Positions 1 through 6,597 of a stretch of 8,499 nt of DNA are shown piece after piece. Made by a program: the position numbers and the translations under genes. The notes under the pieces were generated by a model, which saw only the letters and a list, made by a program, of their open reading frames with translations, made no database searches and was not told the DNA's origin. Source of the stretch: Chlamydiales bacterium (GTDB lineage: Bacteria > Chlamydiota > Chlamydiia > Chlamydiales > FEN-1388); contig JAJFUY010000306.1 in assembly GCA_021372185.1 (NCBI GenBank), forward strand, positions 1 through 8,499, written 5' to 3'. Numbering within the stretch: the stretch's first letter is position 1; each line of letters opens with the position of its first letter.

Positions 1-110
1 CCCACCGTTCCCTTCGGTCACGGTGGGCTTCGTTCATTCGTCCTCCGGACTCTAAGACAAAATGCAGCAAAACTGATTCTTACGTACCTTTCTCGAACTT
101 CATAGGTGTC
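1..110. repeat. Hairpin-rich segment, probable dispersed palindromic repeat (edge-truncated)
   Basis: Positions 1-8 (CCCACCGT) and 20-27 (ACGGTGGG) form a perfect 8-bp stem with an 11-base loop. A second small stem follows at 42-52 (GTCC-TCC-GGAC). The first 55 bases are visibly richer in G and C than the genes nearby, and several frames stay open across the segment: one plus frame to about 109, another to about 141, and one minus frame that exits at 18. Such multi-frame-open palindromic DNA is typical of dispersed elements of the REP or RPE kind. The segment lies about 100 bases past the stop of the ATP-grasp-like gene, so the first hairpin could instead belong to its terminator, with any T-tract outside the window. 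The true left boundary cannot be seen and the right boundary is a guess. Confidence 0.45.
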
Positions 111-126
111 GAAACAAGCAATGCTT

Positions 127-1242
127 TTATTTCTGATTAAGCATTTTTTGATAGATGATTTCAAAGCCTTCTGTGCACTGGTCCGAGACCGCTTTTGTGT
201 CTTCATCCGATACTGGGAGATACAGAGTGCGGCCATGGGATTTTCTGCATTGATTTAGGGTACCTTCATCGTCTATTGCAAACTCTGGCAGTATCCAGTA
301 GCTACCTAGAAAGCGCACTTCAATTTTACCTTTATTATAAATGAATACGAAGGCTGCACGCATTGTGGGGTCGTAGGTTTTATCTTCATATACCTGTAAG
401 CTTGATTGGTAGTACTTTTCTACTATGAATGAATCAGATTCATCTATTTCCCAGTAGCTAAACGATTGATCTGGGTCTTTTGCGCGTTTTTCACTTGGCA
501 TAAGGATATAGGCCAGGGTTTTATCAAGATCATCTTTAGATGTAATTACCACGCCTTTTCCCAAAAATGCGCCTCGAGGCTTTATCACATAGATCTCAGA
601 GGGTATTTCTTGCTTAATTTGTGATGCTAAGCTCTCTGAATACTCTTTTGGGTATAATCCCCACTCAGGTTTCATTCTAACGAGCTCTTCATCTTCAGTA
701 AATAACGTTGTCATAGCATACTTATCAAACCAATAGGCATGCGTGGGGGCGTCTACAACTAATGCTCCGGGATATTCCTTCGTAAATTCAGCATAGTCAC
801 CAATGGTGTTTCGCCTCACATAGATCATGCAGGGATATGATAAAATATCAGTAGGGTCAGCAGGCACCTGTTTTGCTAAAGAGAGAAATTCTTTATCTTT
901 AAATAGCTGCGTATCATTAGAACAGCTTGTCCAAAGAGCTGACTCTCTTAAGGTGTCTGACAGTGGTCTAGAGACAAAATCCCAATAAAGCGTCCATTTT
1001 TTTTGCCCAAATTCTGCAAATACATCATCTACTTTTCCACTAAACTTGCCTCGAGGAGGGTATAAAAACGCGTCGCCCATAAATTTAGAAAGGATGCCAT
1101 GCTGCAGTTCGCAAATTTTTACACCATGCTCCTTGCTGTAGCGAAGATCTGCCACCATAAAGGTGATGTCTGCTGGATATTGGCTATCTGCAAAAAGAAC
1201 GCTATGGAAGACTAACAATGCAATAAAATATTTCATATTCAT
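127..1242 (-). CDS. Exported ATP-grasp-like protein (glutathione synthetase/TTL-type fold), substrate unknown
   Basis: This 371-residue protein opens with a short signal peptide: a Lys at residue 4, a hydrophobic core at about 5-17, and a likely cleavage after LFA (18). The rest resembles an ATP-grasp ligase. Y219-V-I-K221-P-R-G-A-F-L-G-K-G230 matches the nucleotide-binding lysine and glycine-rich loop, FIVEKYY (272-278) matches the strand after the adenine pocket, and D291..R295 (DPTMRAAFVF) fits the metal and phosphate-binding segment. FDKYAMTTLF (172-181) resembles the DK segment before the central domain. Five cysteines (44, 107, 138, 332, 356) would allow disulfides after export. ATP-grasp enzymes usually join a carboxylate to an amine or thiol; the substrate here cannot be read from sequence. 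The start has only a weak AAGAAA site, and ATG at 1236 is an alternative. It lies 19 bases after the small membrane protein gene, as the last gene of the apparent aroC operon. Confidence 0.72.
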   Translation of the reverse strand: MNMKYFIALLVFHSVLFADSQYPADITFMVADLRYSKEHGVKICELQHGILSKFMGDAFLYPPRGKFSGKVDDVFAEFGQKKWTLYWDFVSRPLSDTLRESALWTSCSNDTQLFKDKEFLSLAKQVPADPTDILSYPCMIYVRRNTIGDYAEFTKEYPGALVVDAPTHAYWFDKYAMTTLFTEDEELVRMKPEWGLYPKEYSESLASQIKQEIPSEIYVIKPRGAFLGKGVVITSKDDLDKTLAYILMPSEKRAKDPDQSFSYWEIDESDSFIVEKYYQSSLQVYEDKTYDPTMRAAFVFIYNKGKIEVRFLGSYWILPEFAIDDEGTLNQCRKSHGRTLYLPVSDEDTKAVSDQCTEGFEIIYQKMLNQK

Positions 1243-1261
1243 TTTCTTAAAAAGCCAACTC

Positions 1262-1741
1262 TCATTGCGGTTGACTTTCGTTTAAAATTGCGGCCGTGAT
1301 TTTTCCACCCAAGACCATTCCAATCGTCGATGAATAGGCAATTGCTACAGGCGGCCCATTATGTGTAATTCCAATCGTTGCAGCTGTCACCATAAACGCA
1401 ACAGATTTACTAAGTTTTGCCAAAACTTGTTCTTTTAATTGTCTACTATTACTTAAATGCGTATTTTCAGTTGAAATCAAGACCACCTCTCTTCCTACTG
1501 CCTGGCCTGAGAAAAAGGCACTGGCAGATAGGCCCATTCTATAGCCTTTATCAAACAAAGCATCTTCTGAAATTGTACCATAACTTAATGCAGTAGGTAT
1601 TATAAGCGCTGCAAGACACCTTATGCGGATAGTCACATCTGCTGGCAATACCGTTTGAACTAATTCCCCAATACCTAATCTTACAGCAGTTGGCAAAATA
1701 AACCCTGTGCATAAGCCTGATGCAAATGAAGTAATGCTCAT
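1262..1741 (-). CDS. Small hydrophobic membrane protein, function unknown
   Basis: I do not recognise this 159-residue protein. It has hydrophobic segments at about 5-20, 43-57, 113-127 and 131-150, the last rich in Gly, Ala and small residues, with a polar stretch at 90-112 (TENTHLSNSRQLKEQ) between the two halves. This suggests an inner-membrane protein with two to four spans. I place the start at the ATG at 1741 because it overlaps the aroB stop as TAATG and is preceded by GAGAG at a suitable distance. A longer open frame to 1828 runs through the aroB C-terminus and adds a basic, non-hydrophobic stretch that looks like shadow sequence. The stop-start coupling means its translation probably depends on aroB. 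Nothing in it points to shikimate metabolism, so a shared function with aroB is not implied. Confidence 0.7.
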   Translation of the reverse strand: MSITSFASGLCTGFILPTAVRLGIGELVQTVLPADVTIRIRCLAALIIPTALSYGTISEDALFDKGYRMGLSASAFFSGQAVGREVVLISTENTHLSNSRQLKEQVLAKLSKSVAFMVTAATIGITHNGPPVAIAYSSTIGMVLGGKITAAILNESQPQ

Positions 1742-2781
1742 TATTTTTCTCTCGTTATATGTTGTAGAGTTTTTATTAAAATATCGTTTGGCACCTCTTG
1801 GCAGTACTCTGTATCGCAAGGTAGGCACTTGCCAATGTCTTCAAGTATGACAAAACGGGGCATACCCTTACGAGCTTTTTTATCAATTTTTAGTGCCTGA
1901 AGAACCATTTCGAGCGGTAAATCAATATGTGCGTTGGGCATGTAGGCATTCAACAGCTGGCATATTCTTGTATATGCAGCATCTGACAGTATCCCTAATT
2001 GGTTAGACATATAGCTCTCAAGCTTCATGCCAATAGCAACAGCCGTGCCATGAGGTACTTTATACTCTGTTACAGCTTCTATAGCATGACCAATAGTGTG
2101 GCCAAAATTTAAGATGCGCCTAAGGCCTGTTTCATGCGCGTCTTCTTCTACAACCGCACGTTTTATTTTGCTGCTATCAGCTACAAGCTTTGCAAGAGTT
2201 TGGGGATCTTTTCGGAGTATTTTTTGTACATTTTGCTCTAAAAATGCTACGTGGGATGCATCTTGAATAAGCCCATGCTTAATGCATTCTACAATGCCGC
2301 ACTGCAGCTCATTGAGTGGAAGAGTCTCAAGGGTGTTGATATCAGCAAAAATAGCTTTTGGTTGGTAGATTGCTCCTACCATATTCTTTCCTTGCGGAAC
2401 ATTCACACCTGTTTTTCCACCAATGCTGGCATCAACCATAGCCAAAAGTGTTGTTGGTAGCATCACATATGGAACACCCCGACAGTATGTTGCAGCCACA
2501 AAACCTGCAATATCCCCTACTACACCGCCTCCAAGCGCTAGTATGCAGCTATCTCGGCCGTAGCCATTACGTAAAAGCTCATCCTCAAGCCACTCTTTAG
2601 TAGCACGGGTTTTGCAGATGTCGCCGCCGGCAATTGAGAATAGAGATACTTTACACCCTCTATAAGACAAGTTTTCAAGTAACTTTTGCCCATAGAGCTT
2701 TTCTACATTTTTATCGGTGATGATGGCAAAGCGCTCTGAAATAGTGCCTAAATACTCAAATAGCTCGTCACTTTCAATCAT
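1741..2781 (-). CDS. aroB: 3-dehydroquinate synthase AroB
   Basis: AroB converts DAHP to 3-dehydroquinate in the cytoplasm, the second shikimate-pathway step, using NAD and a divalent metal. The 346-residue protein shows the NAD loop LALGGGVVGDIAGF (81-94), the substrate and NAD segment PTTLLAMVDASIGGKTGVN (109-127), and the metal ligands E165 (in IVECIKHG), H228 (in NFGHTIGHAIE) and H244 (in VPHG). Catalysis therefore looks intact. I chose the ATG at 2781, which overlaps the aroC stop as ATGA and has AGG 11 bases upstream. An in-frame GTG at 2793 would add four residues but has no ribosome binding site, and a TAG lies immediately before it, so no longer start exists. Compared with AroB of E. 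coli or Bacillus (about 362 residues), roughly the first 15-20 residues, an N-terminal strand, are missing. It sits between aroC and the small membrane protein gene in one apparent transcript. Confidence 0.96.
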   Translation of the reverse strand: MIESDELFEYLGTISERFAIITDKNVEKLYGQKLLENLSYRGCKVSLFSIAGGDICKTRATKEWLEDELLRNGYGRDSCILALGGGVVGDIAGFVAATYCRGVPYVMLPTTLLAMVDASIGGKTGVNVPQGKNMVGAIYQPKAIFADINTLETLPLNELQCGIVECIKHGLIQDASHVAFLEQNVQKILRKDPQTLAKLVADSSKIKRAVVEEDAHETGLRRILNFGHTIGHAIEAVTEYKVPHGTAVAIGMKLESYMSNQLGILSDAAYTRICQLLNAYMPNAHIDLPLEMVLQALKIDKKARKGMPRFVILEDIGKCLPCDTEYCQEVPNDILIKTLQHITREK

Positions 2782-3869
2782 ACACGCGCGCACCTATTTA
2801 AAAGCAGCGCATCAGCAAGTACAAGTGCGCACATAGCTTCTACAACAGGAACTGCTCGAATAGTAAGGCATGGATCATGCCGAGAGCCCTCAGGCAGTAT
2901 AAAACTTGCCTCTTTACCCTCAATATCAACTGTTGCTTGTGGCTTTTTTATACTGGATGTTGGTTTAAAGGCAACTCGGCCAATAATAGGCATGCCTGTA
3001 GCAATGCCAGCAAGTGTGCCGCCTGCGTGGTTTGTTTTGGTAGTAACCCTGCCCTCATGCTCAATAAACTGGTCGTTATGAAGAGAGCCCTTCATCGTCA
3101 CCGCACTAAAGCCAGATCCTATCTCAAAGCCTTTAGAGGCAGGAAGACTCATCATAGCATAAGCAATTCGCGCTTCAAGCTTTTCATACACTGGATCTCC
3201 CAATCCGCAAGGAACGCCAGTTGCTATAAATTCTACCATGCCACCAAGAGAATCCCCTTCAGTCTTTGCCACAACAAGAGCCTGCTGCATAGTTTTTGTA
3301 GCTGTAGCATCTGGGCAATAAATTGGGTCATTATAGGTTGCATACCGCAACGTGTCTACATTGGTATGGGTAACCTCTGCCTGATGTATTCCAATTTGTT
3401 TGATATACGCGGCTACCTGTACACCAAAGCCCTTTAGTAACTTTTTGGCAATAGCCCCAGCAGCAACTCTTGCCGCTGTTTCTCTCGCAGAGGCTCTGCC
3501 CCCACCTAAATAGTCAAACACCCCATACTTTTGCATGTAGGTGTAGTTGGCATGGCCTGGTCGAAGCAGCGATTTTATGGATTCATAGGCACTCGGCCGA
3601 GAATCTTGATTCTGTATAAGTATACAAATGGGCGCGCCAGTAGTTTTACCTTCAAACACTCCAGACACAATCTGTGCCCCATCAGTCTCTTTTCGCTCTG
3701 ATGTAAATAACGACTTTCCAGGCGCTCTAAGGGCCAATTCTTGATTGATATCATCAACTGCCAACTCAAGGCCCGCCGGACACCCATCAATCACCACCCC
3801 AACAGCTACGCCATGAGACTCCCCAAACGTAGTAAACCGAAAAATATTCCCAAAAGAATTTGCCGCCAT
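2778..3869 (-). CDS. aroC: Chorismate synthase AroC
   Basis: AroC removes phosphate from EPSP to give chorismate, the last shikimate-pathway step, and needs reduced FMN. At 363 residues it has the usual length. It carries the three family signatures: FGESHG (15-20, with invariant H19), YLGGGRASARETAARVAAG (120-138), and SRHDPCLTIRAVPVVEAM (329-346). RPGHAN (103-108) holds the second invariant His (H106), and NHAGGTLAGIATGMP (280-294) and FKPTSSI (301-307) line the FMN and substrate site. No key residue is missing. The ATG at 3869 is supported by a strong GAGGTGG site at 3876-3882, six bases upstream; the in-frame extension to 3920 starts with TTG and reads through the leader repeats, so I reject it. 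The gene overlaps aroB by four bases. The ending RCARV and the aroC-aroB order recall Chlamydia, from memory. Confidence 0.98.
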   Translation of the reverse strand: MAANSFGNIFRFTTFGESHGVAVGVVIDGCPAGLELAVDDINQELALRAPGKSLFTSERKETDGAQIVSGVFEGKTTGAPICILIQNQDSRPSAYESIKSLLRPGHANYTYMQKYGVFDYLGGGRASARETAARVAAGAIAKKLLKGFGVQVAAYIKQIGIHQAEVTHTNVDTLRYATYNDPIYCPDATATKTMQQALVVAKTEGDSLGGMVEFIATGVPCGLGDPVYEKLEARIAYAMMSLPASKGFEIGSGFSAVTMKGSLHNDQFIEHEGRVTTKTNHAGGTLAGIATGMPIIGRVAFKPTSSIKKPQATVDIEGKEASFILPEGSRHDPCLTIRAVPVVEAMCALVLADALLLNRCARV

Positions 3870-3875
3870 AAAATG

Positions 3876-3882
3876 CCACCTC
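3876..3882 (-). promoter_or_regulatory. aroC ribosome binding site
   Basis: GAGGTGG on the minus strand lies six bases before the ATG at 3869 and fixes that start against the upstream in-frame TTG. Its GAGG can pair with the CCTC in the loop of the leader hairpin at 3895-3911. Confidence 0.75.
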
Positions 3883-3885
3883 AAT

Positions 3886-3920
3886 AAGCCACAATATCGC
3901 GAGGAGCGATAAAGCCACAA
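3886..3920 (-). repeat. aroC leader: 17-base hairpin between exact 9-bp direct repeats
   Basis: Read on the plus strand, AAGCCACAA occurs at 3886-3894 and again at 3912-3920. The 17 bases between them are exactly a hairpin: TATCGC (3895-3900), loop GAGGA (3901-3905), GCGATA (3906-3911). The parts abut with no spare base. On the aroC transcript the loop reads UCCUC, four bases of which complement the GAGG of the ribosome binding site 13 bases further on. It could be a translational control element, an operator, or the scar of a small inserted element, since 9-bp duplications are typical of some transposons. The structure is seen directly; the role is inference. Confidence 0.55.
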
Positions 3921-3953
3921 GAAGTATTGTGAGCTAAGAGACTGATAGCTATT

Positions 3954-5255
3954 TCACATCATAACTTTCCATGCCGGAATGCATGCAATGACACCTGAAG
4001 GAACTTTGATTTCTTCTTCTTCATCAAAAGTAATAATCGTACCTGTGGGAACTGACAACTCACGCATGGCAATATTCAATGCATCCACTTCTCTTTTGCG
4101 GGTCTCGGTGTCTTTTAGGGATAGGCAAACCTGAAATAGGTGAAGAGACTGATCGGGCAAAAGTTGTACAAAATCAACTTCTTTCCCCTCTTTTGTGTGG
4201 TAATAAAATAACTCACTTGATTTGCGACGCAAATGAGAAAATACAGCTGTTTCTAGAAGTTGAGTTTGATCAAAAGCACTCGACATAGTGAACGCTGTAA
4301 TAAGGCCTTGATCAACTGTGAATATCTTTTTCATGCTTTGTGCTGCTTTTCTCAGCGATAGGTCAAATTTATTTAAGGAAAACACACAATAGGAATCCTC
4401 AAAATAGTCCATAAACTCGTATAAACTATTTTTACCAATCGTATATCCCATAGACTTAAAAACGTTAAACATTTTGCTTACACTAAAGATTGTAGCGCTA
4501 TTACGCAGACAATGTGCTAGTAATTGCTTTAGCGCATGAGTGTTTGAAACTTGATATCGCTCAACAATATCACGATAAATAACCGACGCAGTATACCCCT
4601 GAAGTAGCGCTCGATGCATTTCTGGATCCTGGCCTATCGTTTCAGGAAAACCTCCTTCAAGTAAAAAAGATCCAAATAAACTTGTCAGCTGAATTCTTTC
4701 TTTTGTGCCTATGAGTTTAGGTCTCGGTTTTTTAAGCATATCGAGATACTCTGCAAAATTAAAAGGAAAAATTTCTTGTGAAAGAGTTCGACCTCTCAGT
4801 GATGAGGCTATTTCTTTACTCAGCATTTTAGAGGAAGACCCTGTGATGTACAGTTGCATTTTTTCTTGGTCTAGTAAACGACGGATAAATTTTTCCCATC
4901 CCTCTACTTCATGGATTTCATCGAAGAAAAAATAGACATCTTTACAATTGAGGTAATCAGGATACAGCTCAAAATAGGCATGCAAAATATCCTGAAAATT
5001 TTCTTTTTGCATGTCAGAAAGACGTTCATCCTCAAAGTTAATGTACACTAATTTAGATTTTTCCAGCCCTTTTGCCATTAAGTCGTGCATAACTTGATAC
5101 AGAGACCATGTTTTCCCGCTACGTCTCATCCCGATAAGAACACATGCCTTCCGAAGGTCTTTTGGAGGATGTGGTATAGCATTTTGCCGTTTAGAGGGAA
5201 CGGGAATATCCGACGCGTGAAACGTTGCAATCAATTCTTTAAATAGGTTTTTCAT
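3954..5255 (-). CDS. AAA ATPase, AAA_14/DUF4143 family
   Basis: This 433-residue protein has the two-part layout of the AAA_14 plus DUF4143 family. The N-terminal P-loop domain shows Walker A GMRRSGKT (42-49; K48, T49), Walker B VYFFFDE (107-113; D112, E113) and sensor-1 ITGSSSKML (137-145), followed by LRGRTLSQEIFPFNFAEYL (153-171). The middle part has GGFPET (201-206) and a winged-helix-like stretch. The C-terminal part has EVDFV (359-363) and FQVCLSL (374-380), a nuclease-like fold in which the usual E-x-K reads Q-V-C, so cleavage activity is unlikely. Proteins of this family are common in archaea, Bacteroidetes and symbiont genomes; their cellular role is poorly known. Translation starts at ATG 5255 with AAAGGA about six bases upstream. 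It stands alone between another ATPase gene and aroC, with no toxin or antitoxin partner visible. Confidence 0.9.
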   Translation of the reverse strand: MKNLFKELIATFHASDIPVPSKRQNAIPHPPKDLRKACVLIGMRRSGKTWSLYQVMHDLMAKGLEKSKLVYINFEDERLSDMQKENFQDILHAYFELYPDYLNCKDVYFFFDEIHEVEGWEKFIRRLLDQEKMQLYITGSSSKMLSKEIASSLRGRTLSQEIFPFNFAEYLDMLKKPRPKLIGTKERIQLTSLFGSFLLEGGFPETIGQDPEMHRALLQGYTASVIYRDIVERYQVSNTHALKQLLAHCLRNSATIFSVSKMFNVFKSMGYTIGKNSLYEFMDYFEDSYCVFSLNKFDLSLRKAAQSMKKIFTVDQGLITAFTMSSAFDQTQLLETAVFSHLRRKSSELFYYHTKEGKEVDFVQLLPDQSLHLFQVCLSLKDTETRKREVDALNIAMRELSVPTGTIITFDEEEEIKVPSGVIACIPAWKVMM

Positions 5256-5261
5256 ATTTCA

Positions 5262-5276
5262 TCCTTTCTAAAAGGA
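5262..5276 (-). promoter_or_regulatory. Hairpin covering the ribosome binding site of the DUF4143 ATPase gene
   Basis: On the minus strand TCCTTT-TAG-AAAGGA forms a perfect 6-bp stem with a three-base loop. The 3' arm is the ribosome binding site of the gene starting at 5255, so the folded leader would hide it. GGATGAAAT also occurs twice, at 5256-5264 (overlapping this site) and at 5288-5296, 32 bases apart. Confidence 0.4.
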
Positions 5277-5308
5277 CAAAAAACAAGATTTCATCCCTCT
5301 AATAACTA

Positions 5309-5337
5309 CAAATATCAAGAATTCATCTTTTTTGCAA
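5309..5337 (-). promoter_or_regulatory. Weak candidate promoter for the DUF4143 ATPase gene
   Basis: TTGCAA (5332-5337) and TATTTG (5309-5314) are 17 bases apart on the minus strand, upstream of the gene at 3954-5255. The -10 match is poor. It is listed because this 140-base gap follows a complete gene and shows no clear terminator or better promoter. Confidence 0.22.
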
Positions 5338-5395
5338 GGAAACTTTTCCATAACGTGCTATTTCTGAGTGAGCGCGGATTTTGTTGAGGGAAGTT

Positions 5396-6535
5396 TCAAC
5401 TGACTTTTTTATGCAACCACTCGCGCCAGCTTGTATCTTCTAGAGCGTAGGTGCCTCGTGCTGATTTCCAGATGAGGTTTTTTTCACGAAGGGAATCCAG
5501 AGTAGCCTGTATAGTTTGAGCTGTGAGCACAACCTTGCTATCAACACTCTCTTGGTAGCTTTTCATAGCTTCTTCACCAAATGGCGTGAAGTCTTTGCTG
5601 GCCAGAATGAGCACTTTAAAAACGGCTTTTTGTATCGCAGTTAACCCCATAAATTCGTTTTCAAAATCTTTCCAGAGGCGATTTCGCAATAATTCAGATT
5701 CATTTTTCACGATTTCGCCTAGATTGTGAGCATCACGATATTCTAAAGCCACTTCTGCAACCAATGCTTTCAATATTTCAGGCCTAAATCCTATATGTTC
5801 AAATGCCGCATACATATCCTCTTTGCTAAAGCTATTATTTGTAGCTAAAAGCGGATTAATCCAATCGACGTAGGCATCTGTAAAGGCACGGCCTAACATT
5901 GGAAAAGAAGTAACCTGTCCACCAAAAAACGGCTGATCTTTTTTAAGCACCAAGTGAGCAAGCTTGTCTCGATGCGAACCTGTTAAAATTAAATAAAGTC
6001 GCGAGTCGCCCGATCTTTGATTAAGCCGATCGCGCGCGGCTTTTACAGCAAACATTGCATTTAATCCATCACGAGAACTCAGGGCATGTTGCGCTTCATC
6101 TATTATGAGCACAATTGATTTTTCGGTAGCTTCGCTTAGGTATGCTAATGCATCAGAAAGCGTAAGACCAGAAGGTGTGCCCAGATTATCTAATTCAAAT
6201 TGGGCCCCCGCAATTTTGACTTTACTCAGCCCCATAGATTTAAGTATTTTTTTTAACAGGCCTTCATGTCGGGCAATTTCATTCTTTAGAGCATCGGCTA
6301 TGAGCAAGGCAGGGTCGCGAGAGAGATCAGCCCAGAGATCAACATAGATGGCAATCCACCCACGCTTGACAACTTCAGGAACGAGCTCTTCTCTTAAAAA
6401 GGTGCTTTTACCAGTACGGCGAGGAGCTGCCAGAAATAATCCAGAGCTTGCATCAGCCAATCCTTTACCCTCAAGACTATTTACAAGATCAACTGCCAAC
6501 TCGGGACGTCGAAACGAAAAGCGATGTAAACTCAT
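5396..6535 (-). CDS. AAA-type P-loop ATPase with C-terminal winged-helix region (archaeal-ATPase-like)
   Basis: This 379-residue protein shows Walker A LAAPRRTGKST (35-45; K43, S44), Walker B SIVLIIDEAQH (140-150; D146, E147) and a sensor-1-like LILTGSHRDKL (182-192), an order typical of small STAND/archaeal-type AAA ATPases. Residues about 297-370 (LTAIQKAVFKVLILAS ... TIQATLDSLREKNLIWKSARGTYAL) read as a winged-helix DNA-binding region. It has no signal peptide or membrane span and should be cytoplasmic. The substrate or partner is unknown. The ATG at 6535 has a strong GGAGG seven bases upstream; the longer frame begins with TTG at 6559 and reads through that site, so it is rejected. The gene follows the recombinase gene after 77 AT-rich bases that hold a good -10 element and a large dyad. 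It is not closely related to the ATPase downstream, although both carry an RR(S/T)GK(S/T) Walker A. Confidence 0.85.
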   Translation of the reverse strand: MSLHRFSFRRPELAVDLVNSLEGKGLADASSGLFLAAPRRTGKSTFLREELVPEVVKRGWIAIYVDLWADLSRDPALLIADALKNEIARHEGLLKKILKSMGLSKVKIAGAQFELDNLGTPSGLTLSDALAYLSEATEKSIVLIIDEAQHALSSRDGLNAMFAVKAARDRLNQRSGDSRLYLILTGSHRDKLAHLVLKKDQPFFGGQVTSFPMLGRAFTDAYVDWINPLLATNNSFSKEDMYAAFEHIGFRPEILKALVAEVALEYRDAHNLGEIVKNESELLRNRLWKDFENEFMGLTAIQKAVFKVLILASKDFTPFGEEAMKSYQESVDSKVVLTAQTIQATLDSLREKNLIWKSARGTYALEDTSWREWLHKKVS

Positions 6536-6558
6536 GAGAGAGCCTCCAATTATACTCA

Positions 6559-6597
6559 ATTATTTTTCTCAGTATAAATTATACCAGAAAAAATAAT
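6559..6597. promoter_or_regulatory. 39-bp dyad over the -10 region of the 5396-6535 ATPase gene
   Basis: The segment is symmetric about position 6578. ATTATTTTT (6559-6567) mirrors AAAAATAAT (6589-6597), and GTATAA (6572-6577) mirrors TTATAC (6579-6584), with four unmatched bases on each side between the outer and inner arms. The inner palindrome covers the promoter -10. A further TATACT at 6551-6556 pairs with AGTATA (6571-6576) at a 20-bp centre distance. This suits an operator for a dimeric repressor. AT-richness makes chance symmetry easier, so confidence is limited. Confidence 0.4.

Noticed and set aside
18..236. 72-codon minus-strand frame at the left edge
   Set aside because: It overlaps the 3' end of the ATP-grasp-like gene in another frame and its end is translated from the palindromic segment. 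No domain or ribosome binding site supports it.
1742..1828. 29-residue N-terminal extension of the small membrane protein
   Set aside because: It reads through the aroB 3' end in another frame, is basic and non-hydrophobic, and the TAATG start with GAGAG upstream is better supported.
2877..3437. 186-codon plus-strand frame opposite aroC
   Set aside because: It lies wholly within a well-supported aroC, has odd cysteine-rich composition and no recognisable domain; it is an antisense shadow.
3921..3953. Terminator after the DUF4143 ATPase gene
   Set aside because: Only a weak five-base AGCTA/TAGCT pairing with a nine-base loop is present, without a T-tract.
3954..6535. Toxin-antitoxin or CRISPR-type defence locus around the ATPases
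   Set aside because: No small partner gene, repeat-spacer array or known effector domain is visible; only the ATPases themselves can be supported.
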